Of a stretch of DNA of 64,000 nt, positions 49,476 to 60,301 are shown piece by piece. The stretch lies in contig CAJFOJ010000036.1 of NCBI GenBank assembly GCA_904396495.1, forward strand, positions 1 to 64,000. Reading direction: 5' to 3'. The position numbers and the translations under genes were made by a program. This DNA is from an uncultured Oscillospiraceae bacterium. GTDB lineage: Bacteria > Bacillota > Clostridia > Oscillospirales > Ruminococcaceae. The notes beneath the pieces were generated by a model. The model had not been told where the DNA came from, searched no databases, and was given only the letters and a program-made list of their open reading frames with translations. Each line of letters starts with the position of its first letter. Position 1 is the stretch's first letter.

Positions 49476-50552
49476 TTATTCTACCTTCATCGTCCAGCCA
49501 AACGGATCAGGGCATTTGCCCCACTGAATTCCAGTTAACTCATCGTAAAGCCGCTGGGACAGCTTGCCAATTTTGCCGTCGGAAAGCTTCATGTCAATAT
49601 CTTTGTATCGGAGCAATCCCACTGGGGAAATAACAGCCGCCGTACCGCTTCCAAACATTTCCGTAAAGATTCCTTTGTTATAATCATCTAATAATTCGTC
49701 AATAGAAAGCCTTCTCTCGTTCACCTTATAGCCCCAACTTTTAAGCAGTTCAACCACCGATTTCCTAGTAATACCCGGCAAAATACTGCCTTGTAACGCA
49801 GGTGTAACGACTTCGTCGCCCAGTACAAAAAAGACGTTCATGGCGCCGACCTCTTCGATGTACTTTCTCTCGACACCATCCAGCCATAGCACCTGGGAAA
49901 AGCCTTCTTCAGCTGCCACATCCTGAGCCTTCAAAGAAGCTGCATAGTTTCCACCTGTCTTAGCGAATCCTGTACCGCCCCGCACTGCGCGGACGTACTC
50001 ATTCTCAACAAAAATACTCACTGGGTTTAATCCAGTTGCGTAATAGGCCCCTACCGGACACATAATGATGAGAAATTTATACTCCGAGGACGAATGGGCC
50101 CCTAAGGACGGTTCTGTACCAATAATAAAGGGCCGGATATATAGCGAAGTACCTTCCGCATGGGGAACCCAATCCTTGTCCAGTTTAATGAGTTCAATCA
50201 GCGCTTTAAGGGCAAATTCCTCGTCGATTTGCGGAATACAAAGGCGGTCATTAGACCTGTTCAACCGTTTAAAGTTCTCCCAAGGACGGAACAAATAAAT
50301 TTCGCCGTGAGGATTCCGATAGGCCTTCATTCCCTCAAAGGTCTCCTGCCCATAATGGAGACAAGTACAGGCAGGGCTTAGCTCTAAAGGACCGTAGGGA
50401 ACGATTCTCGCATCATGCCATCCTTCTTCTTTGTTCCAATCCATTTCAAACATATGGTCGGTAAAATATTTGCCGAATACCAGATGATTTTCGTCCGGTT
50501 TTTGTTTTGGCGCGGTATTCCGCACAATTTTGATTTCATTCATGGCAGTCAT
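49476..50552 (-). CDS. ilvE: Branched-chain amino acid aminotransferase
   Basis: 358 residues, fold-type IV PLP enzyme of the longer (eukaryote-like) BCAT group. It interconverts Leu/Ile/Val and their 2-oxo acids. PLP lysine in GTGFAKTGGNYAAS; LWLDGVERKYIEEVGAMNVFF and GITRKSVVELL are signatures. ATG 50552 lies eight bases after AAAGG; the third codon downstream ATG (50543) is an alternative. It completes the leucine pathway begun by leuACDB. Its own consensus promoter lies at 50587-50615. Confidence 0.95.
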   Translation of the reverse strand: MTAMNEIKIVRNTAPKQKPDENHLVFGKYFTDHMFEMDWNKEEGWHDARIVPYGPLELSPACTCLHYGQETFEGMKAYRNPHGEIYLFRPWENFKRLNRSNDRLCIPQIDEEFALKALIELIKLDKDWVPHAEGTSLYIRPFIIGTEPSLGAHSSSEYKFLIIMCPVGAYYATGLNPVSIFVENEYVRAVRGGTGFAKTGGNYAASLKAQDVAAEEGFSQVLWLDGVERKYIEEVGAMNVFFVLGDEVVTPALQGSILPGITRKSVVELLKSWGYKVNERRLSIDELLDDYNKGIFTEMFGSGTAAVISPVGLLRYKDIDMKLSDGKIGKLSQRLYDELTGIQWGKCPDPFGWTMKVE

Positions 50553-50586
50553 TCCTCGATCCTTTCACAAAATTTTATTATCTTTC

Positions 50587-50615
50587 AGTATATCACGGAG
50601 GGTAATCCCTGTCAA
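50587..50615 (-). promoter_or_regulatory. Promoter of ilvE
   Basis: On the minus strand TTGACA (50610-50615), 17 bases, TATACT (50587-50592), 35 bases before the start. There is no room for a T-box. Confidence 0.88.
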
Positions 50616-50681
50616 TTCGCAGAATGGTAAAAATACATTTCCTTTCCTTCGCACTATTTCAAAAAATTTGTGGATAACTTG

Positions 50682-50729
50682 AAACCAACAGGTCGAAAAG
50701 GGAGCAAATCCTTTTCGACCTGTTGGTTT
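50682..50729 (-). terminator. 20-bp hairpin downstream of the DegV gene
   Basis: A 20-bp perfect stem (50682-50701 with 50710-50729), loop GAGCAAAT. By position it would end degV transcripts about 290 bases after the stop; the T tract is short. Bases 50730-51021 contain no gene I can recognise, only scattered short frames. Confidence 0.55.
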
Positions 50730-51021
50730 TACCATATTTATAACGCATTATCCGTGCGTTTACTGATACCCTGTTAATAAATCCATTGAAAATCTTCTAT
50801 TTTGAAATCTAACGTAAGGATATTTCTAAATACTAGTGCCAATGACGCCATATTCCTATACTTTTCAAAATAACTATCCAGTCGTGTGATTTGCCATCAT
50901 ACTTTTCAGGATTTATAGAGTATGGATATTATAAAGCAATCCGTTTTCAGTCCATCCAGATAACCTTCGCTGCAACAAAGGCAACCCACTTTCTTTAACA
51001 GCCCTTATCATCATTTAGTCT

Positions 51022-51903
51022 TTAAATATCCCGCGTGTCTCCCACAAAGAACACCGCCACCGTTCCCGGTCCGGAATGGGTACCGATAACCGGTCCGATG
51101 TATCCAATGACAATATTTTTTATGCCGAAGCGTTTTTTAATCAGATCGGCCACATATTTTGCGTCATCCTCACAATCACCGTGGCTAATGTAAATCACAT
51201 CGTTTTGATGGGAGCCAATCCGCTCTCCCATTTTATCTACCAGCCAGTTTAGCGATTGCCTCCGGCCCCGAACCTTTCCCACATTGATGAGTCGCCCCCC
51301 ATCATCAACGTGCAAAACCGGCTTAATGCCAAGGGCAGTACCCATAATGGCGGTCATTTTAGAAACCCGGCCGCCCCGGTGGAGGAAATGAAGGTCATCG
51401 ACGGTAAAGTTGTGACAGAAATGCAACTTTTCCGCTTCAATAATCTCCGCGAGCTCTTCCAGACTCTTTCCCTGTTCTTTTAAAGATACAGCATAATTGA
51501 GCATCAGCCCCTGCCCCATAGATGCAGCCAATGAATCCACCACCATGATTTTCGCCTCTGGATGCCGCGCCATCACGTCGTCAGCTGCAACAGTACAGCT
51601 TTGATAGGTGCCGCTCAAAGCTGAAGAAAAAGCCAAATGGAACACATCATACCCTTCTTCTACCAATTTCTCAAAGGCAGAAGTCGCTTTATCCAAGGAT
51701 ACCTGGGCAGTTTTGGATTCTCCGCCCCCTCTTAGTTGCTGGTAAAACTCTTTGACAGGTAAATTATCTTCACTGGCGGAATCATATTCGATCCCATTGA
51801 TAGTGTAGGTCATCCCCAATAAATGGATGCCGTGGGCTTTGTAGTAAGACATCTCCATGTCGCAAGTGGTTTCAGTCGAAATGATATATTTCCTGTTTTC
51901 CAA
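51022..51903 (-). CDS. DegV family fatty acid-binding protein
   Basis: About 293 residues, the family length. DegV/FakB proteins hold a fatty acid for phosphorylation by the kinase FakA. Visible features are the N-terminal ISTETTCDM, SSALSGTYQS near residues 90-100 (fatty acid carboxylate-binding Ser/Thr), VDDLHFLHRGGRVSK and the C-terminal GPVIGTHSGPGTVAVFF. TTG start at 51903, five bases after AGAGGGGG; longer readings run through the promoter. Which FakA partner it uses is unknown; none is in the window. Confidence 0.9.
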   Translation of the reverse strand: MENRKYIISTETTCDMEMSYYKAHGIHLLGMTYTINGIEYDSASEDNLPVKEFYQQLRGGGESKTAQVSLDKATSAFEKLVEEGYDVFHLAFSSALSGTYQSCTVAADDVMARHPEAKIMVVDSLAASMGQGLMLNYAVSLKEQGKSLEELAEIIEAEKLHFCHNFTVDDLHFLHRGGRVSKMTAIMGTALGIKPVLHVDDGGRLINVGKVRGRRQSLNWLVDKMGERIGSHQNDVIYISHGDCEDDAKYVADLIKKRFGIKNIVIGYIGPVIGTHSGPGTVAVFFVGDTRDI

Positions 51904-51963
51904 ATTGACCCCCTCTTTCCGCACAAAGTATAAAGACAACAATACATGCCCTTTATACTTTGT

Positions 51964-51992
51964 ATTATAATGGAGATAGGAAAATTCCGCAA
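51964..51992 (-). promoter_or_regulatory. Promoter of the DegV gene
   Basis: On the minus strand TTGCGG (51987-51992), 17 bases, TATAAT (51964-51969). Confidence 0.65.
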
Positions 51993-52079
51993 GATAAATG
52001 AAAGGTTTCCTGCAAAATATTTTATACACCATAGTCGGAGTTTGGGAGTTTACAGTGCAGTAACATTTTATAAATTTCC

Positions 52080-52305
52080 TTTCGATATAATAAAAAAATC
52101 TAAGGTAAGCAAGTTTACGCAGTACGGGAGAAAACGATATTGAAAAAGCGCAAGAGCTGTGCTAATTTCAATAAAAATTGGATGCCAGTCATTATTTAAC
52201 GTTGGCGACAGCGCAATCTGCCGACCTTTTTTGAGAGCGGGAATTGTAACTATCAGCGTTTCTTCAATCAGTGGAAAACTGAGGAATCTGGAAAGAAGGT
52301 TTTTT
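52080..52305 (+). other. Possibly structured leader of the nucleotidyltransferase gene
   Basis: A TATAAT near 52085-52090 starts a ~220-base leader. It contains ATTGAAA (52139-52145) paired with TTTCAAT (52166-52172), and GTTGGC (52201-52206) paired with GCCGAC (52220-52225) followed within two bases by TTTTTT (52227-52232), a weak terminator shape. I do not recognise a known riboswitch class. Confidence 0.3.
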
Positions 52306-53142
52306 ATGAAGCAAAACATATTAGAAGAACTTGTGGCGACACTGAAACAGTTATCCTATGACGATCCCGTCATTGCCGTAGCTGGATCCCACGCGAAGGG
52401 GCAGGCAGATTCCCTCTCGGACATTGATTTATTCCTGTTTTTCCGGAATCCAAAGCCCTATGAAGATCGCAAAAGGATCCTCCAGACATTTTCCGACGAC
52501 AGAACACAGCCGTGGATCACTGAAAATTTTGATTATCCTTGGGGTGGTTCGGCTGACTTTACCTATCAGGGAATTCCAGTGGAAACGACTGTCCGGTTGA
52601 TTCCCGAGGCGGAGCGCATCGCTGCCGACTGTCTTGAAGGAGAGTTTTCGATTATTCCTCAGACCTGGACCAGCAACGGCTATTACACCTATATTTATCT
52701 GAGTGAATTTTCCTTTTTAAAGCCTTTATACGATCCACAAGGATTCTTATCCAAATACCGAAAGATGGTGGAGGTCTATCCCCCAAAGCTCAAGCGCTCT
52801 ATTCTCAGATGTTTTTTACAGCGCGCCGGAACATGGATCGGTAACTTTCATTATAAGACCGCAGCCGCACGGGAGGATTCTTTATTTGTCGCACCAATCG
52901 TCATCCACACTCTTATGGATATGATCCAAATTATTTTTGCTCTCAACGAAAGATATTACCCCGGAGACAAAAAGTTAGATCAGGCGCTCAAGAGCCTTGC
53001 CTACTGTCCTGCACAACTATTAGAAAACCTAGATTTTCTGCTCACGCTTTCACAAGATACCGCTCGCTATCAACAGCAGATGAAGCTTCTCACTGCAATT
53101 TATCAGGAACTCACGCAAAAATGCGCGTTGGTTGGAATTTGA
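52306..53142 (+). CDS. Nucleotidyltransferase-fold protein (aminoglycoside adenylyltransferase-like)
   Basis: 278 residues. The N-terminal nucleotidyltransferase motif GSHAKGQADSLSDIDLFLF (27-45) gives the GS and D-x-D metal ligands (Asp39, Asp41); a third acid is likely in VETTVRLI. The helical C-terminal half resembles DUF4037/KNTase-C-like domains. Enzymes of this fold add AMP to small molecules, but most environmental homologues have no known substrate. ATG 52306 follows GAAGG. It is a single gene; no resistance or mobile genes lie near, so I do not call it a resistance gene. Confidence 0.8.
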   Translation: MKQNILEELVATLKQLSYDDPVIAVAGSHAKGQADSLSDIDLFLFFRNPKPYEDRKRILQTFSDDRTQPWITENFDYPWGGSADFTYQGIPVETTVRLIPEAERIAADCLEGEFSIIPQTWTSNGYYTYIYLSEFSFLKPLYDPQGFLSKYRKMVEVYPPKLKRSILRCFLQRAGTWIGNFHYKTAAAREDSLFVAPIVIHTLMDMIQIIFALNERYYPGDKKLDQALKSLAYCPAQLLENLDFLLTLSQDTARYQQQMKLLTAIYQELTQKCALVGI

Positions 53143-53252
53143 TGTTTCTTGTAAGCGGTGTTATTGAATTTCTAACCAAAATGGTCCTCTTTTCTTTTTA
53201 CATAAAATTTTCATATATTTAATAAAAATCCAAAATGTTCAAAATAAAGTAC

Positions 53253-53280
53253 TTGATTTTTCACAAATAATCGATATAAT
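53253..53280 (+). promoter_or_regulatory. Promoter of groESL
   Basis: TTGATT (53253-53258), 16 bases, TATAAT (53275-53280), directly followed by the CIRCE operator. Confidence 0.85.
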
Positions 53281-53282
53281 AG

Positions 53283-53321
53283 ATAGTGTTAGCACTCGAA
53301 GTAAATGAGTGCTAACACTAT
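53283..53321 (+). promoter_or_regulatory. Perfect CIRCE operator (HrcA site) of groESL
   Basis: TTAGCACTC (53289-53297), nine bases, GAGTGCTAA (53307-53315), exact consensus. The symmetry extends to 15-bp arms (53283-53297 and 53307-53321). It lies between the promoter and the groES start. Confidence 0.97.
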
Positions 53322-53361
53322 CTAAGTAACCAAATAATAGAATAAATTGAGGAGGATATGA

Positions 53362-55302
<1,941 letters not shown>

Positions 55303-55320
55303 TCTTCTTAAAAAGGCTAA

Positions 55321-55354
55321 AAAAAGACGAAACGGAGTTCCGTTTCGTCTTTTT
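55321..55354 (+). terminator. Terminator of groESL
   Basis: A 15-bp stem (55321-55335 with 55340-55354), tetraloop AGTT, core GACGAAACGG, T tract. Confidence 0.92.
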
Positions 55355-55397
55355 TTATGTAAAGATTATCACTGGAATCGCTTTTAAAATATATCGC

Positions 55398-55892
55398 TTA
55401 TTTTCGCCGATGTTTTAGATACTTCCATAAAAGAGCCACCGTTCCAAGGCAGAGAACTCCAGTCACTACAAATAAAGGAAGATAGGAATCCCATGTAGAG
55501 GTCACCCAAATGTCTGTAGGTCTATCAGCTCCGCCAATGATGTTCTCAATGGCGGGGGACTGGTTGAGTTGATAGATGACATATCCGGATAAAATCAGCA
55601 GCAAAAAACTGACAACTGCCATAATAATCAACAACCACTTCACCTTTTTTCGTGGCCGGGCAATCGCCTGCACCATATTTTTATCCGGTTCTTCCTCTCC
55701 TTTTACCAAAGCGTCCAACGAAATTCCAAAAATTTCACTCAACTTACAGAGATAAGTTAAATCTGGAGCCGACTGATTCAACTCCCATTTGGATATCGTC
55801 TGCCTTGTCACGTCTAGTTTTTCGGCAAGCTGTTCCTGGGACAGACCTTGCCGCCGTCTCAGCATTTGTATATTGTCCCCCAAATGAATCAT
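55398..55892 (-). CDS. XRE family regulator with two membrane helices
   Basis: 164 residues. Residues 4-62 form a Cro/CI-type helix-turn-helix (LSQEQLAEKLDVTRQTISKWELNQSAPDL). After a charged linker come two membrane helices, about 84-106 and 137-158, separated by a ~30-residue extracytoplasmic loop. A DNA-binding domain tethered to the membrane could sense an envelope signal. Target genes are unknown; a GCAACG palindrome lies upstream at 55969-55983. Confidence 0.88.
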   Translation of the reverse strand: MIHLGDNIQMLRRRQGLSQEQLAEKLDVTRQTISKWELNQSAPDLTYLCKLSEIFGISLDALVKGEEEPDKNMVQAIARPRKKVKWLLIIMAVVSFLLLILSGYVIYQLNQSPAIENIIGGADRPTDIWVTSTWDSYLPLFVVTGVLCLGTVALLWKYLKHRRK

Positions 55893-55968
55893 AGAGAGAC
55901 CCTCCTTTCTTCCAGATTATCTTACCAAAAAGGTGCGTTGCACACTACCTACTCGAACCGGAATTTCC

Positions 55969-55983
55969 GCAACGTATCGTTGC
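55969..55983. promoter_or_regulatory. GCAACG-TAT-CGTTGC palindrome upstream of the XRE gene
   Basis: A perfect 6-bp inverted repeat with a 3-base centre, 77 bases upstream of the XRE regulator start and in the gap after the methyltransferase gene. Further GCGTTG copies lie at 55935 and 55998. It could be an autoregulatory site. Confidence 0.35.
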
Positions 55984-56020
55984 AAAGCCGATAACTGCGT
56001 TGGTTTTCTTCTATTAAATC

Positions 56021-56851
56021 CTACTTCTTTTGATAAATCAAAATTTGAAATTCAATTGTTGTATTTAACTCGGAAAGGGATAAAAGACGCTGTGTACCCT
56101 CTTGAGGTGTTTTATAATAGTAGGGGGTCATTTTAAATAAATTGTCAATATCCTTCTGACAACGCAACTCTATTTGCTCTCTGACCAAAGATCGTCCAAC
56201 TAGTTCAAATCCATTCAGTGCATAATCCCTCACCTGGTTGAGATAGGGCTTATCATATAGCACCTGCTTTAGCTCCCATAAATGATGTTCTCCTGGAATG
56301 GCCATCGCCATCAAGCCCCGTGGTTTCAAAACTCGCAGGAATTCTTCCCCGCAGTAGGGTGCAAACAGGTTTAACAGCAGGTCACAGCACCCATCCTGTA
56401 CCGGAAGATGAAATATACTCCCCACCGCATAGTCGATGTCCTGATCCTTTTTCGCCGCCTTGTCAAGGGCAAACTTGGAGATATCCACCCCCATCATCCG
56501 AGTTTGGATCCCCTCTTTTTTCAAAAAATGATAGAGATGAGAAGTGTAATATCCCTCCCCGCATCCGGCATCTAAAGCGGTGATTTCCCTACCGTTTTTG
56601 GGAAGATGGGCCATTACCGACTCGCACAGCGACCGGCAGAGAGAAAGATAATAGCCTTCGCCTAGAAAGTTCTGGCGCGCCACCACCATCAGTTTGTTGT
56701 CCCCCGGCATCTTGGAGTGCTTCCCTTTGATAGGCAGCAAGTTTACATACCCACTTTTCGCGCGGTCGAAGTTGTGGCGGCCGGGACAGCAATAGGCCTT
56801 TTCCTCCTGCTTTAAAGGCTTCCCGCAGATAGGACAAATAAACGGCGGCAT
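56021..56851 (-). CDS. RlmA-like 23S rRNA guanine-N1 methyltransferase
   Basis: 276 residues. An N-terminal zinc finger (Cys6, Cys9, Cys22, His26 in CPICGKP and CCPGRHNFD, with the SGYVNLLP that follows) precedes a SAM-dependent methyltransferase domain with motif I DAGCGEGYY (94-102). This layout matches RlmA(I)/RlmA(II), which methylate G745 or G748 in 23S rRNA, near the macrolide/tylosin site. Which base is modified cannot be told. Single gene. Confidence 0.87.
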   Translation of the reverse strand: MPPFICPICGKPLKQEEKAYCCPGRHNFDRAKSGYVNLLPIKGKHSKMPGDNKLMVVARQNFLGEGYYLSLCRSLCESVMAHLPKNGREITALDAGCGEGYYTSHLYHFLKKEGIQTRMMGVDISKFALDKAAKKDQDIDYAVGSIFHLPVQDGCCDLLLNLFAPYCGEEFLRVLKPRGLMAMAIPGEHHLWELKQVLYDKPYLNQVRDYALNGFELVGRSLVREQIELRCQKDIDNLFKMTPYYYKTPQEGTQRLLSLSELNTTIEFQILIYQKK

Positions 56852-57010
56852 AGAATATCCCCCTCTTTTTTCATCTCAATACCCCTATTGTACCACATTG
56901 ATTGTAATGCGAGAAGCCCGATTTTGCCATTTTGATAGCAAAATTAAGGATGGGATTTTCAAAGGGCTCCTTCAAAAAAACGTAGCTTTGCTGCGTTTAT
57001 TCTACCATAA

Positions 57011-57040
57011 AATAACCTCCGGTCATGCCCGGAGGTTATT
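57011..57040 (-). terminator. Terminator of the aromatic operon
   Basis: A 12-bp perfect stem (57011-57022 with 57029-57040), core CCTCCGG, followed on the minus strand by TTTTA. It lies directly after the aroE stop. Confidence 0.85.
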
Positions 57041-57041
57041 G

Positions 57042-57881
57042 CTATTTCCCATAAACAACTTTTCCGATTACTGTTTCCAGGTAGCCGGCCATTTCGCCAA
57101 AGTCAAACTCCTGTCCAGTAAAAATCGAAAAGGCGTAGATCGCCTGATTGATAAGCATTCCCAGTCCGTTGAACGCCCTGAGTCCTCTTTTCCGGCTTTC
57201 CCGCAAAAGGGTGGTTTCCGACGGTTTATATACGATGTCGTACACCGCCGCTTCTGTCTCATCCAGGAAAGAAAAATCATCAAAATTGTCCGATATTCCC
57301 TCCATTCCCAGAGGCGTCGCATTGATGATAATACCAGCGGACTTTGCACATTGCCGCTGCATCTCAGGGGATATTTTATGTACAGTAACCCCCTCTCTCT
57401 CGGCAAAGGCAGAGGCTTTTTCCGGCGTCCGGCACAGGACAGACACTCTCGCTCCCACATCGACCGCCTTTTGGCAAATGGAGAGTGCCGCTCCACCCGC
57501 TCCGATCAGCAAAATATCGCTTTTGTCCATTTGGATACCGTTCTGTTTTAAAGAGGCGTACAATCCATCTCCATCGGTGTTATAACCTTTGCATCTTCCA
57601 CCGGAAATTTTAACGGTGTTCACCGCTCCACATCTCGCGGCATAAGAGTCGCAATCGTCAAGATAATTCATGATTGCTTTTTTATGGGGCAGTGTTACGT
57701 TAAATCCAGCGAAGCCTTCTGTCGTCGCCATCCGGACAAACTCCTCCAGTTCCCCGTCTTGCACATGATGGGCGGTATAGTCGCAACAAATCCCTAAATG
57801 CTCGGCCATTTTTGTGTGGATCACCGGGGACAAGGTGTGGGCAATGGGATCGCCAATCACCCCCATACGAAAGCGTTTCAT
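57042..57881 (-). CDS. aroE: Shikimate dehydrogenase
   Basis: 279 residues. It reduces 3-dehydroshikimate to shikimate with NADPH. The substrate domain shows HTLSPVIH (15-22) and NVTLPHKK (61-68; catalytic Lys67), and the Rossmann motif GAGGAALSIC. NTDGDGLY gives the catalytic Asp. Overlaps the end of aroK by four bases. Last gene of the aro operon. Confidence 0.96.
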   Translation of the reverse strand: MKRFRMGVIGDPIAHTLSPVIHTKMAEHLGICCDYTAHHVQDGELEEFVRMATTEGFAGFNVTLPHKKAIMNYLDDCDSYAARCGAVNTVKISGGRCKGYNTDGDGLYASLKQNGIQMDKSDILLIGAGGAALSICQKAVDVGARVSVLCRTPEKASAFAEREGVTVHKISPEMQRQCAKSAGIIINATPLGMEGISDNFDDFSFLDETEAAVYDIVYKPSETTLLRESRKRGLRAFNGLGMLINQAIYAFSIFTGQEFDFGEMAGYLETVIGKVVYGK

Positions 57882-58381
57882 CGTTTGTACCTCCTCACCT
57901 CATCCAAAATCTTTGCGGCTACCTGTTTCGGTGCGCCGCTATTCTCCACCGTGATTTGTCCATAAAGTCGATACAACTCTATCCGCTCGTGGTAAAGTTT
58001 GTGAATTCGGGTAACGTCATCAGCTAACAAAGGCCTGCCAGACAAATTCTCTCCCAAAATATCCGATACCGGCCGGTCAAGAAAAACAATGATGCCATTT
58101 TGGGAAAGCGCAACCATATTTGCTTCCCGCAAAATCACACCGCCTCCAGTGGCAATCACTAGGCCGCAGCGTTTTGACACTTCTTCAGCACATTGCTGCT
58201 CAAAATCTCGAAAGGCCAGCTCCCCATCCTCAGCAAAAATCCGCGGTATCGTTTTTTGCGCTTTTGCTTCAATTACCTCGTCCAAATCCACAAAAGAATA
58301 CCCCGCTCGTTGCGCCAAAATCTGTCCTACGGTACTTTTGCCAGAACCCGGCATCCCAATGAGCACGATATTATTTTCCAT
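57878..58381 (-). CDS. aroK: Shikimate kinase
   Basis: 167 residues, NMP-kinase fold. Walker A GMPGSGKST (9-17), the shikimate-binding FVDLDEVIE, FRDFEQQ and the glycine-rich IATGGGVILRE are all present. It makes shikimate-3-phosphate for AroA. It overlaps pheA by 11 bases at its start. Confidence 0.96.
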   Translation of the reverse strand: MENNIVLIGMPGSGKSTVGQILAQRAGYSFVDLDEVIEAKAQKTIPRIFAEDGELAFRDFEQQCAEEVSKRCGLVIATGGGVILREANMVALSQNGIIVFLDRPVSDILGENLSGRPLLADDVTRIHKLYHERIELYRLYGQITVENSGAPKQVAAKILDEVRRYKR

Positions 58382-59213
58382 CTTGTTCCACCCCTATGGC
58401 ATTTTTGTAATACCCTAAAATCTTAAGCGTCTGAGAGGCTTTTGAAATTTCCTCCAAAATTCCCTCAATCCGGCTATCAATGGTATCGGCGGTAAAATCA
58501 AGAAAAAAGAGGTACTCCCAGTTTTTGTTGGCAATGGGGCGTGATTCAATCTTTGACAGGTTTAAGTTCTCCCGGGCAAAAATTCCCAAAATCCGATATA
58601 AGCTCCCGCTGACATGGGGCAGCGTAAATGCCAACGAAACCTTGTTGTTTTCCGGGGAGTGAATGGGTTGCGGCGCCACCACCACAAAACGGGTCTGATT
58701 TTGATCCTTAAAGTTTGTCTTTTCAGTCAAAATTTCCAAATGGTAGATTGCTGCCGACCGGCGGCTGGCAATAGCGGCCCAATGGAGATTTTTCCCCTCG
58801 CTGACTTTTTTTGCTGCTGCGGCGGTATTGTACACAGCGGTTTGTTTCCAGTTGGGATGTTCTGCCAAAAAATCCCTGGATTGAAAAAGTCCCTGCTCGT
58901 GAGAAAAAACCTCGGTAATATCCGCTAATTCCGTTCCCGGGTTTACCAGCAGGCAGTGATTGACCTCAATGGGACATTCCCCCACAATATAAAAGCCGTA
59001 CTGGCCTAAAAGATCGTAGACAGCGGCTATAGCGCCAGTGGAACTGTTTTCCAACGGCAAGACAGCATAATCCGCCTTTTGTTGTTTAATCGCTTCAAAA
59101 GCCCCTCTGAAGGAGCCTGCTGTTATCAGCTGAGCCCCTTCTCCAAAATAGGAAAGGGCGGCCTCCTCTGCATAAGAACCGGGAACGCCGCAATACGCAA
59201 TAATATCTTTCAT
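58371..59213 (-). CDS. pheA: Prephenate dehydratase
   Basis: 280 residues: an N-terminal prephenate dehydratase domain (AYCGVPGSYAEEAAL at the start; the catalytic TRF motif in NQTRFVVV) and a C-terminal ACT domain (about 195-275; phenylalanine feedback site with LSKIESRPI). There is no chorismate mutase domain, so that activity must be encoded elsewhere. Start ATG 59213 after AAAGGATC; the longer reading overlaps aroC. Confidence 0.95.
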   Translation of the reverse strand: MKDIIAYCGVPGSYAEEAALSYFGEGAQLITAGSFRGAFEAIKQQKADYAVLPLENSSTGAIAAVYDLLGQYGFYIVGECPIEVNHCLLVNPGTELADITEVFSHEQGLFQSRDFLAEHPNWKQTAVYNTAAAAKKVSEGKNLHWAAIASRRSAAIYHLEILTEKTNFKDQNQTRFVVVAPQPIHSPENNKVSLAFTLPHVSGSLYRILGIFARENLNLSKIESRPIANKNWEYLFFLDFTADTIDSRIEGILEEISKASQTLKILGYYKNAIGVEQDGK

Positions 59214-59245
59214 TTCTTTTGATCCTTTACCAACTGATAGGTGTC

Positions 59246-60301
59246 TTAAGACAAGGCTTCTAGCACCGACAAGGCCGTCGCGCTTTCCACCACTACCGAT
59301 GCCCGGGAAAGGATACAAGGGTCGTGGCGTCCTTTAACCACAAGAGTGCTGTCCTGCATAGTGGCCAAATCAACGGTTTTCTGTTCTCTGCTGATAGACG
59401 AAGTGGGCTTGATCACCACCTGAAACACAATGGGCATTCCGTTGGAAATTCCCCCTAAAATACCGCCATTATAGTTCGTCTCAGTGACGACCCTCCCGTT
59501 ATCCATCCTCATTTGGTCATTCACCTCGTGACCGTAGGCGGAGGCAAATCCAAAGCCCAACCCAAATTCAATACCCTTCACCGCAGGTACCCGAAAAATG
59601 TTGCGGGCAATTATCCCTTCCAGGTTGTCCTTATCGGGAGAGCCGACTCCGCATGGCATCCCGATCACGGCGCACTGGATAATCCCCCCCACTGAAGTGA
59701 GATTCATCCGCGCCTCTTGAACGAGCGCTTTCATCCGTTCTCCGGCCTCGTCGTCCAAAACGGTAAAATCCTTCTCTGCCAAAGTTTCAAAGGCATTTTG
59801 CGTCAATGTCGTTGGGGAAAATGGGACATCCTTTTGTGACCCCAGCTGTAAGATATGAGCGCCGACGAAAATGCCCCTTTCCCGTAGAGCCAGCTTCGCC
59901 ACAGCTCCCGCGAACACCAAAGGCGCCGTCAGCCGACCGGAAAAATGTCCGCCGCCCCGGTAATCATTATATCCCTGGTACCGCACAAAGCCGGTAAAAT
60001 CCGCATGGGAAGGCCGGGCCAAATTTTTCGTCCGGTCATAATCGGCCGAACGGGTATTGCCGTTCTGGATGATGGCGCAAAGGGGCGTTCCCGTGGTTTT
60101 CCCCTCAAACACACCGCTGAGAATCTTAGGAGCGTCCGCTTCTACCCGGGGGGTGGACAGACCGTCGCCCTTCGCTCGGCGGCGGTTCATCTCCCGGGAA
60201 ATAAAATCTGGATCTATCGGTACTCCAGACGGCAGATTTTCTACCACCACGCCAACAGCTGGGCCATGGGATTCCCCAAACACCGTATATTCCAGTTTCA
60301 T
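59246..60301 (-). CDS. aroC: Chorismate synthase
   Basis: 351 residues. It converts EPSP to chorismate using reduced FMN. The N-terminal GESHGPAVGVVVENLPSGV, the mid RPSHADFTGFVRYQGYNDYRGGGHFSGRLTAP and the C-terminal DPCILSRASVVVESATAL are the family hallmarks. Overlaps aroA by four bases. Confidence 0.97.
   Translation of the reverse strand: MKLEYTVFGESHGPAVGVVVENLPSGVPIDPDFISREMNRRRAKGDGLSTPRVEADAPKILSGVFEGKTTGTPLCAIIQNGNTRSADYDRTKNLARPSHADFTGFVRYQGYNDYRGGGHFSGRLTAPLVFAGAVAKLALRERGIFVGAHILQLGSQKDVPFSPTTLTQNAFETLAEKDFTVLDDEAGERMKALVQEARMNLTSVGGIIQCAVIGMPCGVGSPDKDNLEGIIARNIFRVPAVKGIEFGLGFGFASAYGHEVNDQMRMDNGRVVTETNYNGGILGGISNGMPIVFQVVIKPTSSISREQKTVDLATMQDSTLVVKGRHDPCILSRASVVVESATALSVLEALS

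Noticed and set aside
50553-50681. T-box or riboswitch before ilvE
   Set aside because: The promoter lies only 35 bases before the start, leaving no room for a leader.
50730-51021. Possible decayed transposase or gene remnant before ilvE
   Set aside because: Only frames of about 30 codons or less with no recognisable motif and no flanking repeats.
52306-53142. Aminoglycoside resistance gene
   Set aside because: The nucleotidyltransferase motif is present but nothing in the sequence or neighbourhood indicates a drug substrate or mobility.
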